From Phenylobacterium sp. (GTDB lineage: Bacteria > Pseudomonadota > Alphaproteobacteria > Caulobacterales > Caulobacteraceae), in the NCBI RefSeq assembly GCF_030651185.1, contig NZ_JAUSCJ010000041.1:1-64000 (forward strand): 64,000 nucleotides of DNA, in the 5' to 3' direction. The notes beneath the pieces are model-generated. The model was not told the origin of the DNA, made no database searches, and saw nothing but the letters and a program-made list of their open reading frames with translations. The position numbers and the translations under genes are program-made. Positions 16,727 to 23,853 of the stretch are shown here, piece after piece (position 1 is the stretch's first letter; each line of letters begins with the position of its first letter).

Positions 16727-17983
16727 CTATGCCGCTGGACGCTTCATAAAGAAGAACGACGTCTGGGGTGGCATTCGGATCAAGTCCGTCCGATCCACCT
16801 TCCCTCCACGCTTTGCACCGCCACCCGCGCCCAGAATTTCTACCTCTGAATAATTGGACAGGGCGGCTAGCGCCTCACGCTGCATCTCGCTGGTCGACGG
16901 TGTCTCGTTGCAGGTGGCTTTCCATAGGTCGCCCACCCTCATCCAGTCGTTGGCAGGTCGCATTGTTCTGGGGATGTCATCGAGGAGAGCCTTGTGACTA
17001 AGCGCGCGCTCGTCATCCCCGAACATGAAGGGCTGCTTCGATTGCTCAACTCTATGTGGATCATACCCAAGCATCTCCAAACCTGGGCCACCGAAGTGAG
17101 CGGAGTGGTTTTGGAGGTCCCAGTGAGTCTGCTTCATCACGTCGTTGGCCCGTTCATGGGCAGCTAGATGGACTAACCAGTAACTGAGATTGCTTCCGCG
17201 AAGCGGGCCGGAATCCCGTGACTTGATAAAGAATGGCGTGAAGAAGGGAGCCGCCGCGCGAAAGCCCTTTATCAGCTGGCGTTGGATAAAGAATGGGCGG
17301 CCATTCGGCTCCCATTGAGCGCGGTCGAATTCGTCCCGTGGCGGAGCTTCGAGCCCAATTCCTTCGAAGGCCTTGGACAACTTCCCATACTCCGAAAGGA
17401 AGCTATTGAGAAATCCGTAGCTGAAGGTAAGTATAACCTCGGGACTTGGAAGTTCTCTAAATATTCTGGACATCGAGTCAAATGACACTGCGTTATATCC
17501 ATACTGGTCCAGTATGAAAATTGCTCGCCCGCGCTCGTGTTGGAGTCGTTCAATTATCTTGGGAATTTCTTGAGAGAAATTAGCTTTTTTAATTACAATA
17601 TTTGTATCAAGATATTTCTGATATTCGGAATTAGAAATCGATCTTCTGAGGCTTTCTAGCGCCTCCGCATCATTGTCGAAGCAATAGAGTCGAAAGTCTA
17701 TTTGTATTGGTTTGATTCGGCCGATGTTTAGAAGCTGCTCGGCATCTCGAAGCGCTTCCAGAACTACAAGTGGTGAACCGGATGTTTGAGCGCCATCCTT
17801 GGTGACGTAAGTTCCACCACCACAAAATCCATCCACGATATTTATCGAGATTCGATCCATCTGCTTGAGCACCGCACGCTCAAGTACGTAGTTTCGAATG
17901 TACTCCCGGTACATCTGGTGCTTGATCAGGCTATGATCTTTAATCAGAGCCGCGTTCTCGCTATTCCATTTATATTGGCTCAC
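16727..17983 (-). CDS. tcmP: Three-Cys-motif partner protein TcmP
   Basis: A 418-residue protein with the Rossmann-like N-terminal core of the TcmP family (INIVDGFCGGGTY, then SPLVVLEAL; FILDQYGYNAV; ILTFSYGFLNSFL). TcmP genes pair with proteins bearing a Cys-x6-Cys-x2-Cys motif, as the upstream DUF5131 gene does. The biochemical role is not established; the glycine-rich DGFCGGG and acidic CFDND look methyltransferase-like (inference). The GTG at 17983 is chosen because family-like sequence (YKWNSENAALIKDHSLIKHQ) starts there; ATGs at 18028 or 18043 would overlap the upstream gene further. Much of 17400-17960 is markedly AT-rich compared with flanking genes, a sign of transfer. Confidence 0.75.
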   Translation of the reverse strand: MSQYKWNSENAALIKDHSLIKHQMYREYIRNYVLERAVLKQMDRISINIVDGFCGGGTYVTKDGAQTSGSPLVVLEALRDAEQLLNIGRIKPIQIDFRLYCFDNDAEALESLRRSISNSEYQKYLDTNIVIKKANFSQEIPKIIERLQHERGRAIFILDQYGYNAVSFDSMSRIFRELPSPEVILTFSYGFLNSFLSEYGKLSKAFEGIGLEAPPRDEFDRAQWEPNGRPFFIQRQLIKGFRAAAPFFTPFFIKSRDSGPLRGSNLSYWLVHLAAHERANDVMKQTHWDLQNHSAHFGGPGLEMLGYDPHRVEQSKQPFMFGDDERALSHKALLDDIPRTMRPANDWMRVGDLWKATCNETPSTSEMQREALAALSNYSEVEILGAGGGAKRGGKVDRTDLIRMPPQTSFFFMKRPAA

Positions 17984-18752
17984 GTTCTTCCGCCTGAGTT
18001 TGAATAGGAAGGGAGCCAGGGAGTTCATCCCATGTGCGCCCATCCAATATTCGACCGTTTGAAGCCTTAGACGCCCTTAAGCCACTGCTACTAAACGATC
18101 CCCATTGCTTGAAGAAGAAAGCTACCTTTTGGCGGGCACAGTTCTCACGAACATTGCGGGCCCACTCGATATCCATGGGTCGCGCTCCGCGACCAGACTC
18201 GCCGCCGGCTATGACCCAGTGGATTCCCGAGAGGTTAATAGATCCTAAATCCCCAAGAAGTGGCTCAGCCGAGACGAACTTTATGGCAGCACTAGATGCC
18301 CGGAGGTGGTCTATTCTCGAAAGAGATTGGCGATTTTCAACAGAAACCCCGAGCCATATGTGACTGGGGGCTAATTCTTTGCTGTATCTTTCATTAACGT
18401 AGTCCCGCAGTATTGAGCTTCTCTTAGTCAATACCTGGAATATATGCCAATCTGCCTGCTCCATAACATCGAAAACCTTGTCGATGTAGGACTTGGGAAT
18501 ATCTTTATGAAACAGGTCGCTCATTGAGTTTACGAAAATCATGCTGGGCTTTTTCCAGCCCAGAGGCTGGGACAACCTGCCCTCGCGCAGCGTGAGATCG
18601 AAACCCATCGAGTAAGGATGGTTTGGCACCCCCCGAAACCGCTCCGCGAAAGCCTCCGCGTAACAGTGATCGCAGCCAGGGGTGATCTTCGTGCAACCGG
18701 TGACGGGATTCCAAGTCGCGTCAGTCCATTCGATCGACGAGGTTTGAGCCAT
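17970..18752 (-). CDS. DUF5131 (phage Gp37/Gp68) family protein with three-Cys motif
   Basis: A 260-residue protein of the DUF5131 family, found on phages and mobile islands. It opens with SIEWTDATWNPVTGC and contains Cys20, Cys27 and Cys30 (GCTKITPGCDHCYAEAF), the three-Cys motif that defines its pairing with TcmP. Other conserved stretches are FVNSMSDLFH, HIFQVLTKR, WLGVSVEN, FVSAEPLLG and WVIAGGESG. The cysteines resemble a metal or iron-sulfur site but the spacing is not the standard radical-SAM CxxxCxxC. The ATG at 18752 is chosen because family sequence starts there. It overlaps the tcmP start, so the two form an operon. Function unknown; defence or nucleic-acid modification is speculation. 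Confidence 0.8.
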   Translation of the reverse strand: MAQTSSIEWTDATWNPVTGCTKITPGCDHCYAEAFAERFRGVPNHPYSMGFDLTLREGRLSQPLGWKKPSMIFVNSMSDLFHKDIPKSYIDKVFDVMEQADWHIFQVLTKRSSILRDYVNERYSKELAPSHIWLGVSVENRQSLSRIDHLRASSAAIKFVSAEPLLGDLGSINLSGIHWVIAGGESGRGARPMDIEWARNVRENCARQKVAFFFKQWGSFSSSGLRASKASNGRILDGRTWDELPGSLPIQTQAEEREPI

Positions 18753-18897
18753 AGCGATGGAACATATACGGAACTGCCGAGTCGCGCGAACCAAAAATCA
18801 TGCTGGGGTTGCGTGGGAAGTAATACCCCGACCTGTCGATGCCTCGCAGCATCTCAGGTCGCGTGGACATATATACGGAATTTCCGCATAACATGCG
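18753..18897. promoter_or_regulatory. Divergent DUF5131/brnT promoter region with repeated TTCCGTATAT motif
   Basis: On the minus strand, TTCCGTATATGTTCC lies just before the DUF5131 ATG (about 18761-18775) and TTCCGTATATATGTCC about 105 bases upstream (18865-18883), close to brnT. The second copy overlaps the dyad CGGAATTTCCG (18876-18886), a candidate operator for the antitoxin. Assignment is inference. Confidence 0.4.
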
Positions 18898-19185
18898 ATG
18901 AACACAGGACGGTCGTTCGAGTGGGATGAGGGCAAGGCGCAGAGCAATCTGGCCAAGCACGGCGTTCCGTTCGGCTATGCCGTCCGCGTGTTCCTTGATC
19001 CCTGGCTGATCGAGTTCGAAGCCTCCAAGCCGGAGGACGGCGAGGTCAGGCGCAAGGCGGTCGGGGTGATCGAGGGTCGGCTGTTTACGGTGGTCTATGC
19101 GCCCAGGGACGGCCTTACCCGCATCATCTCGGCGCGCAGAAGCAATCGTTCGGAGGCAAGGCGCTATGGTCCGCTTCACCCTTGA
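18898..19185 (+). CDS. brnT: BrnT family type II toxin
   Basis: A 95-residue small basic protein with the BrnT pattern: FEWDEGKAQSNLAKHGVPF at the N-terminus, then FLDPW, RRKAVGVIEGRLFTVVYAP and the C-terminal RIISARRSNRSEARRY. BrnT is a ribonuclease toxin of RelE-like fold. The ATG follows an AT-rich region with a palindromic candidate operator. The downstream antitoxin gene overlaps its end by 20 bases, as expected for a toxin-first BrnTA-type operon. The pair adjoins the TcmP/DUF5131 module. Confidence 0.85.
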   Translation: MNTGRSFEWDEGKAQSNLAKHGVPFGYAVRVFLDPWLIEFEASKPEDGEVRRKAVGVIEGRLFTVVYAPRDGLTRIISARRSNRSEARRYGPLHP

Positions 19186-19528
19186 TCCCGCAAACCCGCC
19201 GGAGCTGACGGCGCAGGAGCTTGCGCGGCTGGACGCCATGACCGACGCGCAGATCACGGCGGCGGCGCAGAGCGATCCCGACAATCCGCCCCTGACGGCG
19301 GCGGAGCTGGACCGGATGGAGGCCGTGCGCCGGGTGCGGCAGGTGCGTGCGCTGACGGGCCTGAGCCAGGCGCGGTTCGCCCGCGCCTACCATATCAATG
19401 TCGCGCGTCTGCGGGACCTGGAGCAGGGCCGCACCCAGGCCGACAGTGCGCTGATGGCCTATCTGACCGTCATCGAGCGGGAGCCGGAGGCGGTGGCGCG
19501 CGCGCTCGAGACCGGATCGGCGGCTTAG
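19166..19528 (+). CDS. HTH antitoxin/regulator partnered with BrnT
   Basis: A 120-residue protein. The N-terminal half is acidic (MTDAQITAAAQSDPDNPPLT), and the C-terminal half is a helix-turn-helix of XRE-like type (RALTGLSQARFARAYHINVA, then LRDLEQGRTQ). Classic BrnA antitoxins use a different, ribbon-helix-helix-like fold, so this is a variant or exchanged antitoxin. The ATG at 19166 is chosen because GGAGG lies about nine bases upstream and it overlaps the toxin gene. It probably represses the operon through the dyad upstream of brnT. Confidence 0.75.
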   Translation: MVRFTLDPANPPELTAQELARLDAMTDAQITAAAQSDPDNPPLTAAELDRMEAVRRVRQVRALTGLSQARFARAYHINVARLRDLEQGRTQADSALMAYLTVIEREPEAVARALETGSAA

Positions 19529-19556
19529 CCAGACTGGCTCCCGATCTCGGGGAGGC

Positions 19557-19650
19557 TTCGTTCGTGTGGTTCGTGTGGTTCGTGGACAATCTGATCGGCC
19601 GCGCCACGTCAGCGCCGCAAGACTTGGAACCACGAACCACACGAACGGGG
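19557..19650. repeat. GGTTCGTGG inverted-arm repeat (type R4), copy 1
   Basis: TTCGTGTGGTTCGTGTGG at one end and CCACGAACCACACGAA at the other form inverted arms around a GC core that includes GCGCCGCAAGACTTGG. Copy 2 (20946-21042) is the same element in opposite orientation, and a decayed piece lies at 21187-21232. Confidence 0.75.
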
Positions 19651-19712
19651 ATCACCTCTGGGGTCCGGGATGAATCTGGGAACTACGGTGACGCCATCCG
19701 AAATGGCGCGCC

Positions 19713-20411
19713 TCACCCGGCCTCGAACTCCACGGACAGCGGCACATGATCGCTGATCCCGGCGGCGACCCAGTCGGCGTGTGAGCCAAGGGTGACAGAG
19801 CGGACGCGGGCCGCTAGGGCCCGCGAGGCGAAGACATAGTCGATGTGGTAGGGGCTCTGCGGCGACCAACGGTGGAAGTGCGTCGCTTCGGTCTCGGCGC
19901 CGTGGGTCTCGGCGCGATGCTCGTGCCAAACGCTCGTCAGGCCCAGGGCTTCAAAACGGTCCAGCACGTGGGCGAAGCGGCGGGGCGCCGACCGGCCCGA
20001 GTCCCACCGGACGTTCTGGTTGAAGTCACCCGCGCAGAGGCTCTCCCCGCCGGCCAGGAAGTCGCCTAGCTGGGCCAAGGCTCGGACCGTGGGCGAGACA
20101 TAGTCCTTGGCCGGCAGGGTCCAGACCCCCAGCACCCGCAGGGCTCGAGCCTGGCGCACGGCCTTAACCGGCAGGAACCAGCGCTCCTCGCATGGCGGGC
20201 AAGCGGTCAGGTCCCAGCCGTTGAAGCCCAAAACGGCGAGCCCCTTGCCGCCCTGCGGATCTCCGGCCCAGACCGCCGAGACGTCTTTCGGCAGCGCCCG
20301 AAGATCAGCCTCGCCCACCTCGGATACCACCGCGATGTCGGGCCGGAGCCCCATCAGGCCGGGAAGCTTGCGATCTAGACGGTCGTGGCAGTTCCAAGCG
20401 ACCACCCTCAT
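19713..20411 (-). CDS. Endonuclease/exonuclease/phosphatase (EEP) family protein
   Basis: A 232-residue protein of the EEP fold (the exonuclease III/DNase I/Mg-dependent phosphatase superfamily). Catalytic and metal-binding motifs are visible in order: VVAWNCHDRL, VVSEVGE, AGDFNQN, HIDYVFAS and ISDHVPLSVEF. There is no signal peptide or additional domain. The substrate (nucleic acid, nucleotide or phospholipid) cannot be decided. It lies between the two R4 repeat copies and is divergent from the thioesterase gene. Confidence 0.8.
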   Translation of the reverse strand: MRVVAWNCHDRLDRKLPGLMGLRPDIAVVSEVGEADLRALPKDVSAVWAGDPQGGKGLAVLGFNGWDLTACPPCEERWFLPVKAVRQARALRVLGVWTLPAKDYVSPTVRALAQLGDFLAGGESLCAGDFNQNVRWDSGRSAPRRFAHVLDRFEALGLTSVWHEHRAETHGAETEATHFHRWSPQSPYHIDYVFASRALAARVRSVTLGSHADWVAAGISDHVPLSVEFEAG

Positions 20412-20524
20412 TAGCCGGCATCTCCCCCCGCGTTCGGGCCCTACCCTATCGGCAATCGCGACGCCTAGCGAAGGGGGCGAATCCGCTAGGGTGGCGCACC
20501 TCCCACGACCTGGAAGTCCGGCCC

Positions 20525-20944
20525 ATGACCGCCATCCCCACCCTCAACGAAACCCTCGGCCAGCAGCGCGTGGTCTCCAACGCCGACGGCCGCGCCGTCA
20601 TCGAGTATCTGGCCGGGGCGCATATGTGCCACTCGGGCGGGGTGGTGCAGGGGGGCTCTATCTCCGGCTGGATCGACGCGGCCATGGCGCACGCGGCGAT
20701 CAGCGCGGCCGGGGGCGAGGTGACGCCCATGTCTCTGGAGCTGAAGGTCAGCTTCTTTGCGCCCGCCCGGCCGGGCCTGGTGATCGCGGAAGGCTGGGTG
20801 GAGCGGCAGGGGCGCTCGGTCTGTTTCCTGGAGGGGCGGCTGACGGACGCGTCGGGCGCCGTGCTGGCCAAGGCGTCCTCCACCGTGCGGCTGATGGACC
20901 GCGCGCGGGTCGAGGGGGCGGCGCGGGCGGCGACCTCCACCTGA
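20525..20944 (+). CDS. PaaI-type hotdog-fold thioesterase
   Basis: A 139-residue single hotdog domain. The helix-capping motif reads GGVVQGGSISGWIDAAMAHA, with Gln where many family members have His (HGG), followed by LELKVSFFAPARPGLVIAEG. Such enzymes hydrolyse acyl-CoA thioesters. The ATG lies after a divergent promoter shared with the EEP gene. A decayed partial copy of its 3' half lies about 1.4 kb downstream, fused to an IS110 remnant, which shows local duplication. Confidence 0.8.
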   Translation: MTAIPTLNETLGQQRVVSNADGRAVIEYLAGAHMCHSGGVVQGGSISGWIDAAMAHAAISAAGGEVTPMSLELKVSFFAPARPGLVIAEGWVERQGRSVCFLEGRLTDASGAVLAKASSTVRLMDRARVEGAARAATST

Positions 20945-20945
20945 G

Positions 20946-21042
20946 CCCTTGTTTGTGGGGTTCGTGGTTCCAAGTCCTGCGGCGGTGACGCGGCGAGGCG
21001 GATGAGATTGACCACGAACCCCACGAACCCCACGAACGGGGG
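20946..21042. repeat. GGTTCGTGG inverted-arm repeat (type R4), copy 2
   Basis: Reverse-complement orientation of copy 1 with the same core (TTCCAAGTCCTGCGGCGG) and outer arms TTGTGGGGTTCGTGGTT and CCACGAACCCCACGAACGG. The arms differ from copy 1 mainly by TGTGG to TGGGG changes. Confidence 0.75.
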
Positions 21043-21293
21043 CCGCCTCCACGGGATGAATCTGGGCCCCGGCCTGCGCCGGGGCGAGCGGTTGGGTGGG
21101 CCGGGACAGGCCCGAGGGTGACGGTGGAGGGGTGGGAGGCCTGTGGTGGTGGTGCGCGCGCTTGAGATCGGATCGGGGGCATAGCGGGGTGGTTCGCCGG
21201 CCGCAGCAAGACGTCGAACCACGAACCCCCGGCGCGATTCCTGATCCGCGCCAGGCGTGCTATCATCGAACGGCGTTCTGCGGAGGATCGGCG
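21043..21293. other. Intergenic repeat-rich stretch
   Basis: A GC palindrome (GGCCCCGGCCTGCGCCGGGG) is followed by a REP-like segment (GACAGGCCCGAGGGTGACGG), which recurs in diverged form near 22496-22520, and by a decayed R4 copy (GGTTCG...CGAACCACGAACC, about 21190-21232). I see no gene before the ATG at 21294. Confidence 0.55.
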
Positions 21294-21614
21294 ATGCGAT
21301 GGGGGCTGCTGGTGGTGTTGATGGCCCTGGCGGGCGGAGCCCGGGCGGAGACCTGGGTCGACACCGGCCACGTGACCTATGTCGACGTCGACAGCTTTCA
21401 GCGCGGCGCCGACGGGTTGATCTACTATCTGGAGAAGGACAAGTACGGCGACGATCCCACGCCCCGGCAGGCCGCCGTCGATTGCGTCCGCCGGCTCGCC
21501 TACTCGTCCTATGATCTCAAATACACCCCGGACTGGCGGTCCCACGGCAAGGCGGTGGTTCCCGGAACCATGGGCCAGGAGCTGTTGGATTTCGTCTGTT
21601 CGAGGGTCCGCTAG
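21294..21614 (+). CDS. Small secreted protein, possibly surface-adhesin E-like
   Basis: A 106-residue protein with a signal peptide (MRWGLLVVLMALAGGARA, cleavage before ETW). The mature part has one Trp-led strand (TWVDTGHVTYVDVDSF), an acidic stretch, and two cysteines (VDCVRRLAY and LDFVCSRV) that could form a disulfide. Spacing recalls small periplasmic adhesin-E-like proteins; this is a weak match. The ATG at 21294 follows GGAGGA. The next secreted-protein gene follows after 11 bases, so the two are probably co-transcribed. Confidence 0.65.
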   Translation: MRWGLLVVLMALAGGARAETWVDTGHVTYVDVDSFQRGADGLIYYLEKDKYGDDPTPRQAAVDCVRRLAYSSYDLKYTPDWRSHGKAVVPGTMGQELLDFVCSRVR

Positions 21615-21625
21615 GAGGCGCCGCC

Positions 21626-22000
21626 ATGCGTAGAACAACCCTGCTTTCCCTGGCGCTGGGCGCGGCCCTCGCCGGGTCGGGACCCGGCGCCCAGGCGGCC
21701 CCGACCTTCCCCACCGGGGCGGACTTCGTCGCCGGCTGCGCGGCGACCCCGTCCAACGAGGACTGCACCGGGGCGGTGCTGCATGTGGAGCAGGTGGTTA
21801 ACGACCGCGACAATCCCAACGCCACCTGCGACGGCGGGATCGACGGCCTGCTGCAGGCCCGCGACAGCGCCGAACTGGAGCGGCGGCTCACCCAGCGGGT
21901 GGTGGCCGTCGTCGCCTGGCTGAAGCTGCATCCGGAGTATGACCGCATGTCCTATGGCGACGCGATCTGGGCCGGGCTGAAGGGCGTCTACTGCCGCTGA
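21626..22000 (+). CDS. Rap1a/Tai-like small secreted protein
   Basis: A 124-residue protein with a signal peptide (LLSLALGAALAGSGPGAQA). The mature part has four cysteines (VAGCAATPSNEDCTGAVLH, ATCDGG, GVYCR) and VVAWLKLHPEYDRMSYGDAI. This layout resembles the Rap1a/Tai fold, first known as immunity proteins of type VI effectors but common as orphan periplasmic proteins. No effector gene is nearby, so an immunity role is unsupported. A GGAGG precedes the ATG. Confidence 0.7.
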   Translation: MRRTTLLSLALGAALAGSGPGAQAAPTFPTGADFVAGCAATPSNEDCTGAVLHVEQVVNDRDNPNATCDGGIDGLLQARDSAELERRLTQRVVAVVAWLKLHPEYDRMSYGDAIWAGLKGVYCR

Positions 22001-22075
22001 GGGGCAGGGATTGCGGGTGACATCGCGTGATTGAAGTAGGTCCATCCAAGCCTTGGATTACGAAGTCGGTGCGAG

Positions 22076-22183
22076 GTGATCGCGCTGCTTCAAGAAGGAG
22101 GATGGGACGTGGTTGAAATCCATGCCGGGTTGGATGTTTCCGACAAGTCCACCCATGTCTGTGCGGAGGACGGTTCAGGGGGT
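22076..22183 (+). mobile_element. IS110-family transposase N-terminal remnant
   Basis: Positions about 22111-22176 encode EIHAGLDVSDKSTHVCAEDG, which matches the first residues of IS110-type transposases (GLDVSDKxTHVCVVD), including the first catalytic Asp. The reading frame then runs directly into a decayed thioesterase copy, so the rest of the element is gone. Confidence 0.7.
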
Positions 22184-22395
22184 GAGGTGACGCCCGCGGA
22201 GCTAAACGTCAGCTTCTTCGCGCCCGCGCGGCCGGGCCCGCGGAGGGCTGGGTGGAGCGGCAGGGGCGCTCGGTGTGGGAGGGGCGGCTGACGGACGCGG
22301 CCGGCGCCGTGCTGGCCAAGGCCTCCTCGCGACTGATGGATCGCGCGCGGGTCGAGGGGGCGGCGCGGGCGGCGCGGGCGGCGACAACGACCTGA
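22184..22395 (+). pseudogene. Decayed partial duplicate of the PaaI thioesterase gene
   Basis: The stretch aligns with 20707-20944 of the intact thioesterase: VTPAELNVSFFAPARPGP, then after a frame change EGWVERQGRSVWEGRLTD, AGAVLAKASS and LMDRARVEGAARAA. Relative to the parent it shows several short deletions and one short GC insertion. The 5' half and the active-site helix are missing. It is fused to an IS110 remnant. Confidence 0.8.
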
Positions 22396-22594
22396 CCGCG
22401 GGCCTGTCCCGAGGATCCATAGACGCCGTGGCTATCCAGAGGGTGTGGCGGCTGCGGTGGCGCGCCCTGCGGCGATGCGGAGATCATGGGTCCTCGGGAC
22501 AAGCCCGAGGATGACGGTGGAGGGGTGGTTAGGGCCTGGCTCAATTGTTCTTGTTTTGTTCGACAAACCATGAGCCCTGTGGCAGGCTGCACGG

Positions 22595-23275
22595 GTGTCG
22601 AGGTTCGATGAGAATTGGGGGCCGACGAACCCGTGGAAGCATCCGCGGGATCGCTTCGTGCCGGAGTTCGACCACACCGGCGGGTGGAAGCCCTCGGCCT
22701 ACCGGCCGGCCATCGGGCGGGTGATCTGCGCGCGGGTGGAGGTCGGCGAGACGATCACCTCCATCGTGGCCGATCCCGAGATGCCGTCGCGCGCGACCCT
22801 GTACCAATGGCTGAGGGTGCACGAGGACTTCGCCGCCGAGTACCACGAGGTGCGCCGGGTGCTGGCGGACAACGCCCTGTGGTCGCGGGCCGATGTGGAC
22901 GCCCAGCGGCGCGACTATGCGGTGCGGTTCGGCAAGGGGTTGCACAAGGGCGGGCAGAAGAGCCGCTACACGCTTTGCCGGGCCTGGGCCTTCTGCGAGG
23001 CGGTGGCCGACGGCATGACCCTGGCGCAGATGGCCGGCGACCCCAGGCTGCCGACGCCGAAGATGGTCTATCGCTGGCTGCGGCAGCGGCCGGAGTTCCG
23101 GGCGATGTACGAACGCGCCCGGGCGCGGCAGCGGCGGATGCTGCAGATCGACATCGACTTCGTGGTGGACCGGGTGGAGAGCGCCTACGACCTGCCGGCC
23201 GCCAAGCGGGAGGTGGCCTACCTGGAGGGCCGCATCGGGCGGCTGACGCCGAAGATGTACCGGACACGGCTGTAG
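22595..23275 (+). CDS. Terminase small subunit-like protein with duplicated HTH units
   Basis: A 226-residue basic protein. Two related units are visible: GETITSIVADPEMPSRATLY followed by QWLRVHEDFAAEYHEVR, and GMTLAQMAGDPRLPTPKMVY followed by RWLRQRPEFRAMYERAR. Each looks like a helix-turn-helix of the phage terminase small subunit type, with the final helix running to the C-terminus (YLEGRIGRLTPKMY). No other phage genes are nearby, so it is probably a domesticated or orphan DNA-binding protein. The GTG start is uncertain. Confidence 0.6.
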   Translation: MSRFDENWGPTNPWKHPRDRFVPEFDHTGGWKPSAYRPAIGRVICARVEVGETITSIVADPEMPSRATLYQWLRVHEDFAAEYHEVRRVLADNALWSRADVDAQRRDYAVRFGKGLHKGGQKSRYTLCRAWAFCEAVADGMTLAQMAGDPRLPTPKMVYRWLRQRPEFRAMYERARARQRRMLQIDIDFVVDRVESAYDLPAAKREVAYLEGRIGRLTPKMYRTRL

Positions 23276-23285
23276 CGACCGCTTC

Positions 23286-23334
23286 TTGACAGCCTGTTTT
23301 ACGAGTGTAAAAACTTCTGCATTCTACATCTGTA
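23286..23334. promoter_or_regulatory. Candidate promoter with two BlaI-type operators
   Basis: Two TAC(A)-N-(T)GTA dyads lie 25 bases apart: TACGAGTGTA at 23300-23309 and TACATCTGTA at 23325-23334, both followed by AAA. This is the half-site arrangement bound by BlaI/MecI dimers. A TTGACA lies at 23286-23291. The cognate repressor gene is second in the operon. Confidence 0.6.
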
Positions 23335-23358
23335 AAACAGAGAGAGCGGGAGCGGAAC

Positions 23359-23844
23359 ATGATCCATTCGAGCGGGGGCCGCAGCCTCCTTCTGGCGGGC
23401 GCCGCCGTGTTGGCGGCCGGACCGGCCTGGGCCCAGGCGCCCCGCGAGCGGCCCCTGAGCCTGCCCGACGTGCTGCTGAACGCCGCGGTTCCGGTGCAGG
23501 TGGTGATGCTGGCCCTGATCGCCGGGGCCGTGGTGTCGCTGGGGCTGTGGGGCGCGGGGCTCGCCAAGGTCGGCAAGGGCGACGCCAAGGGGCTGGCCGG
23601 GTCGCTGGGGCGGCTGCGGATCGTGCGCTCGGCCGGCGCGCCGATGGGGGCGCTGGCGGCCAGCTTCACCCTGATGTCGGGCTTCATCGGCCTGGCCAAT
23701 GTGAGCCCGCAGCCGAGCCTGGCGGTGCTGGCGCCCGGCTGGGCGGAGGCGGCCCTGGCGGTGATGCTGGGCCTGCTGGCCACCAGCGTGGCGGTGATCT
23801 GCGAGCGCCACCTGGAATCGGCCATCCGCCGCGCGGCGGCGTAA
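23359..23844 (+). CDS. MotA/TolQ/ExbB-like membrane protein, reduced form
   Basis: A 161-residue protein with an N-terminal signal-like helix (LLLAGAAVLAAGPAWAQ), a helix PVQVVMLALIAGAVVSLGLW, then APMGALAASFTLMSGFIGL and GWAEAALAVMLGLLATSVAV. The last two resemble the pore helices of ExbB/TolQ proton channels (the GIAEALxxT motif region). It is shorter than ExbB (about 230 residues) and no ExbD or TonB gene is adjacent. It is followed after ten bases by blaI and lies behind BlaI-type operators, so expression is probably derepressible. Confidence 0.65.
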   Translation: MIHSSGGRSLLLAGAAVLAAGPAWAQAPRERPLSLPDVLLNAAVPVQVVMLALIAGAVVSLGLWGAGLAKVGKGDAKGLAGSLGRLRIVRSAGAPMGALAASFTLMSGFIGLANVSPQPSLAVLAPGWAEAALAVMLGLLATSVAVICERHLESAIRRAAA

Positions 23845-23853
23845 GACGCGCCC

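Noticed and set aside
18534-18815. Short match (CCCAGCATGATTTT) between the DUF5131 gene and its upstream region
   Set aside because: Only about 14 bases match and no larger duplication can be traced, so chance is likely.
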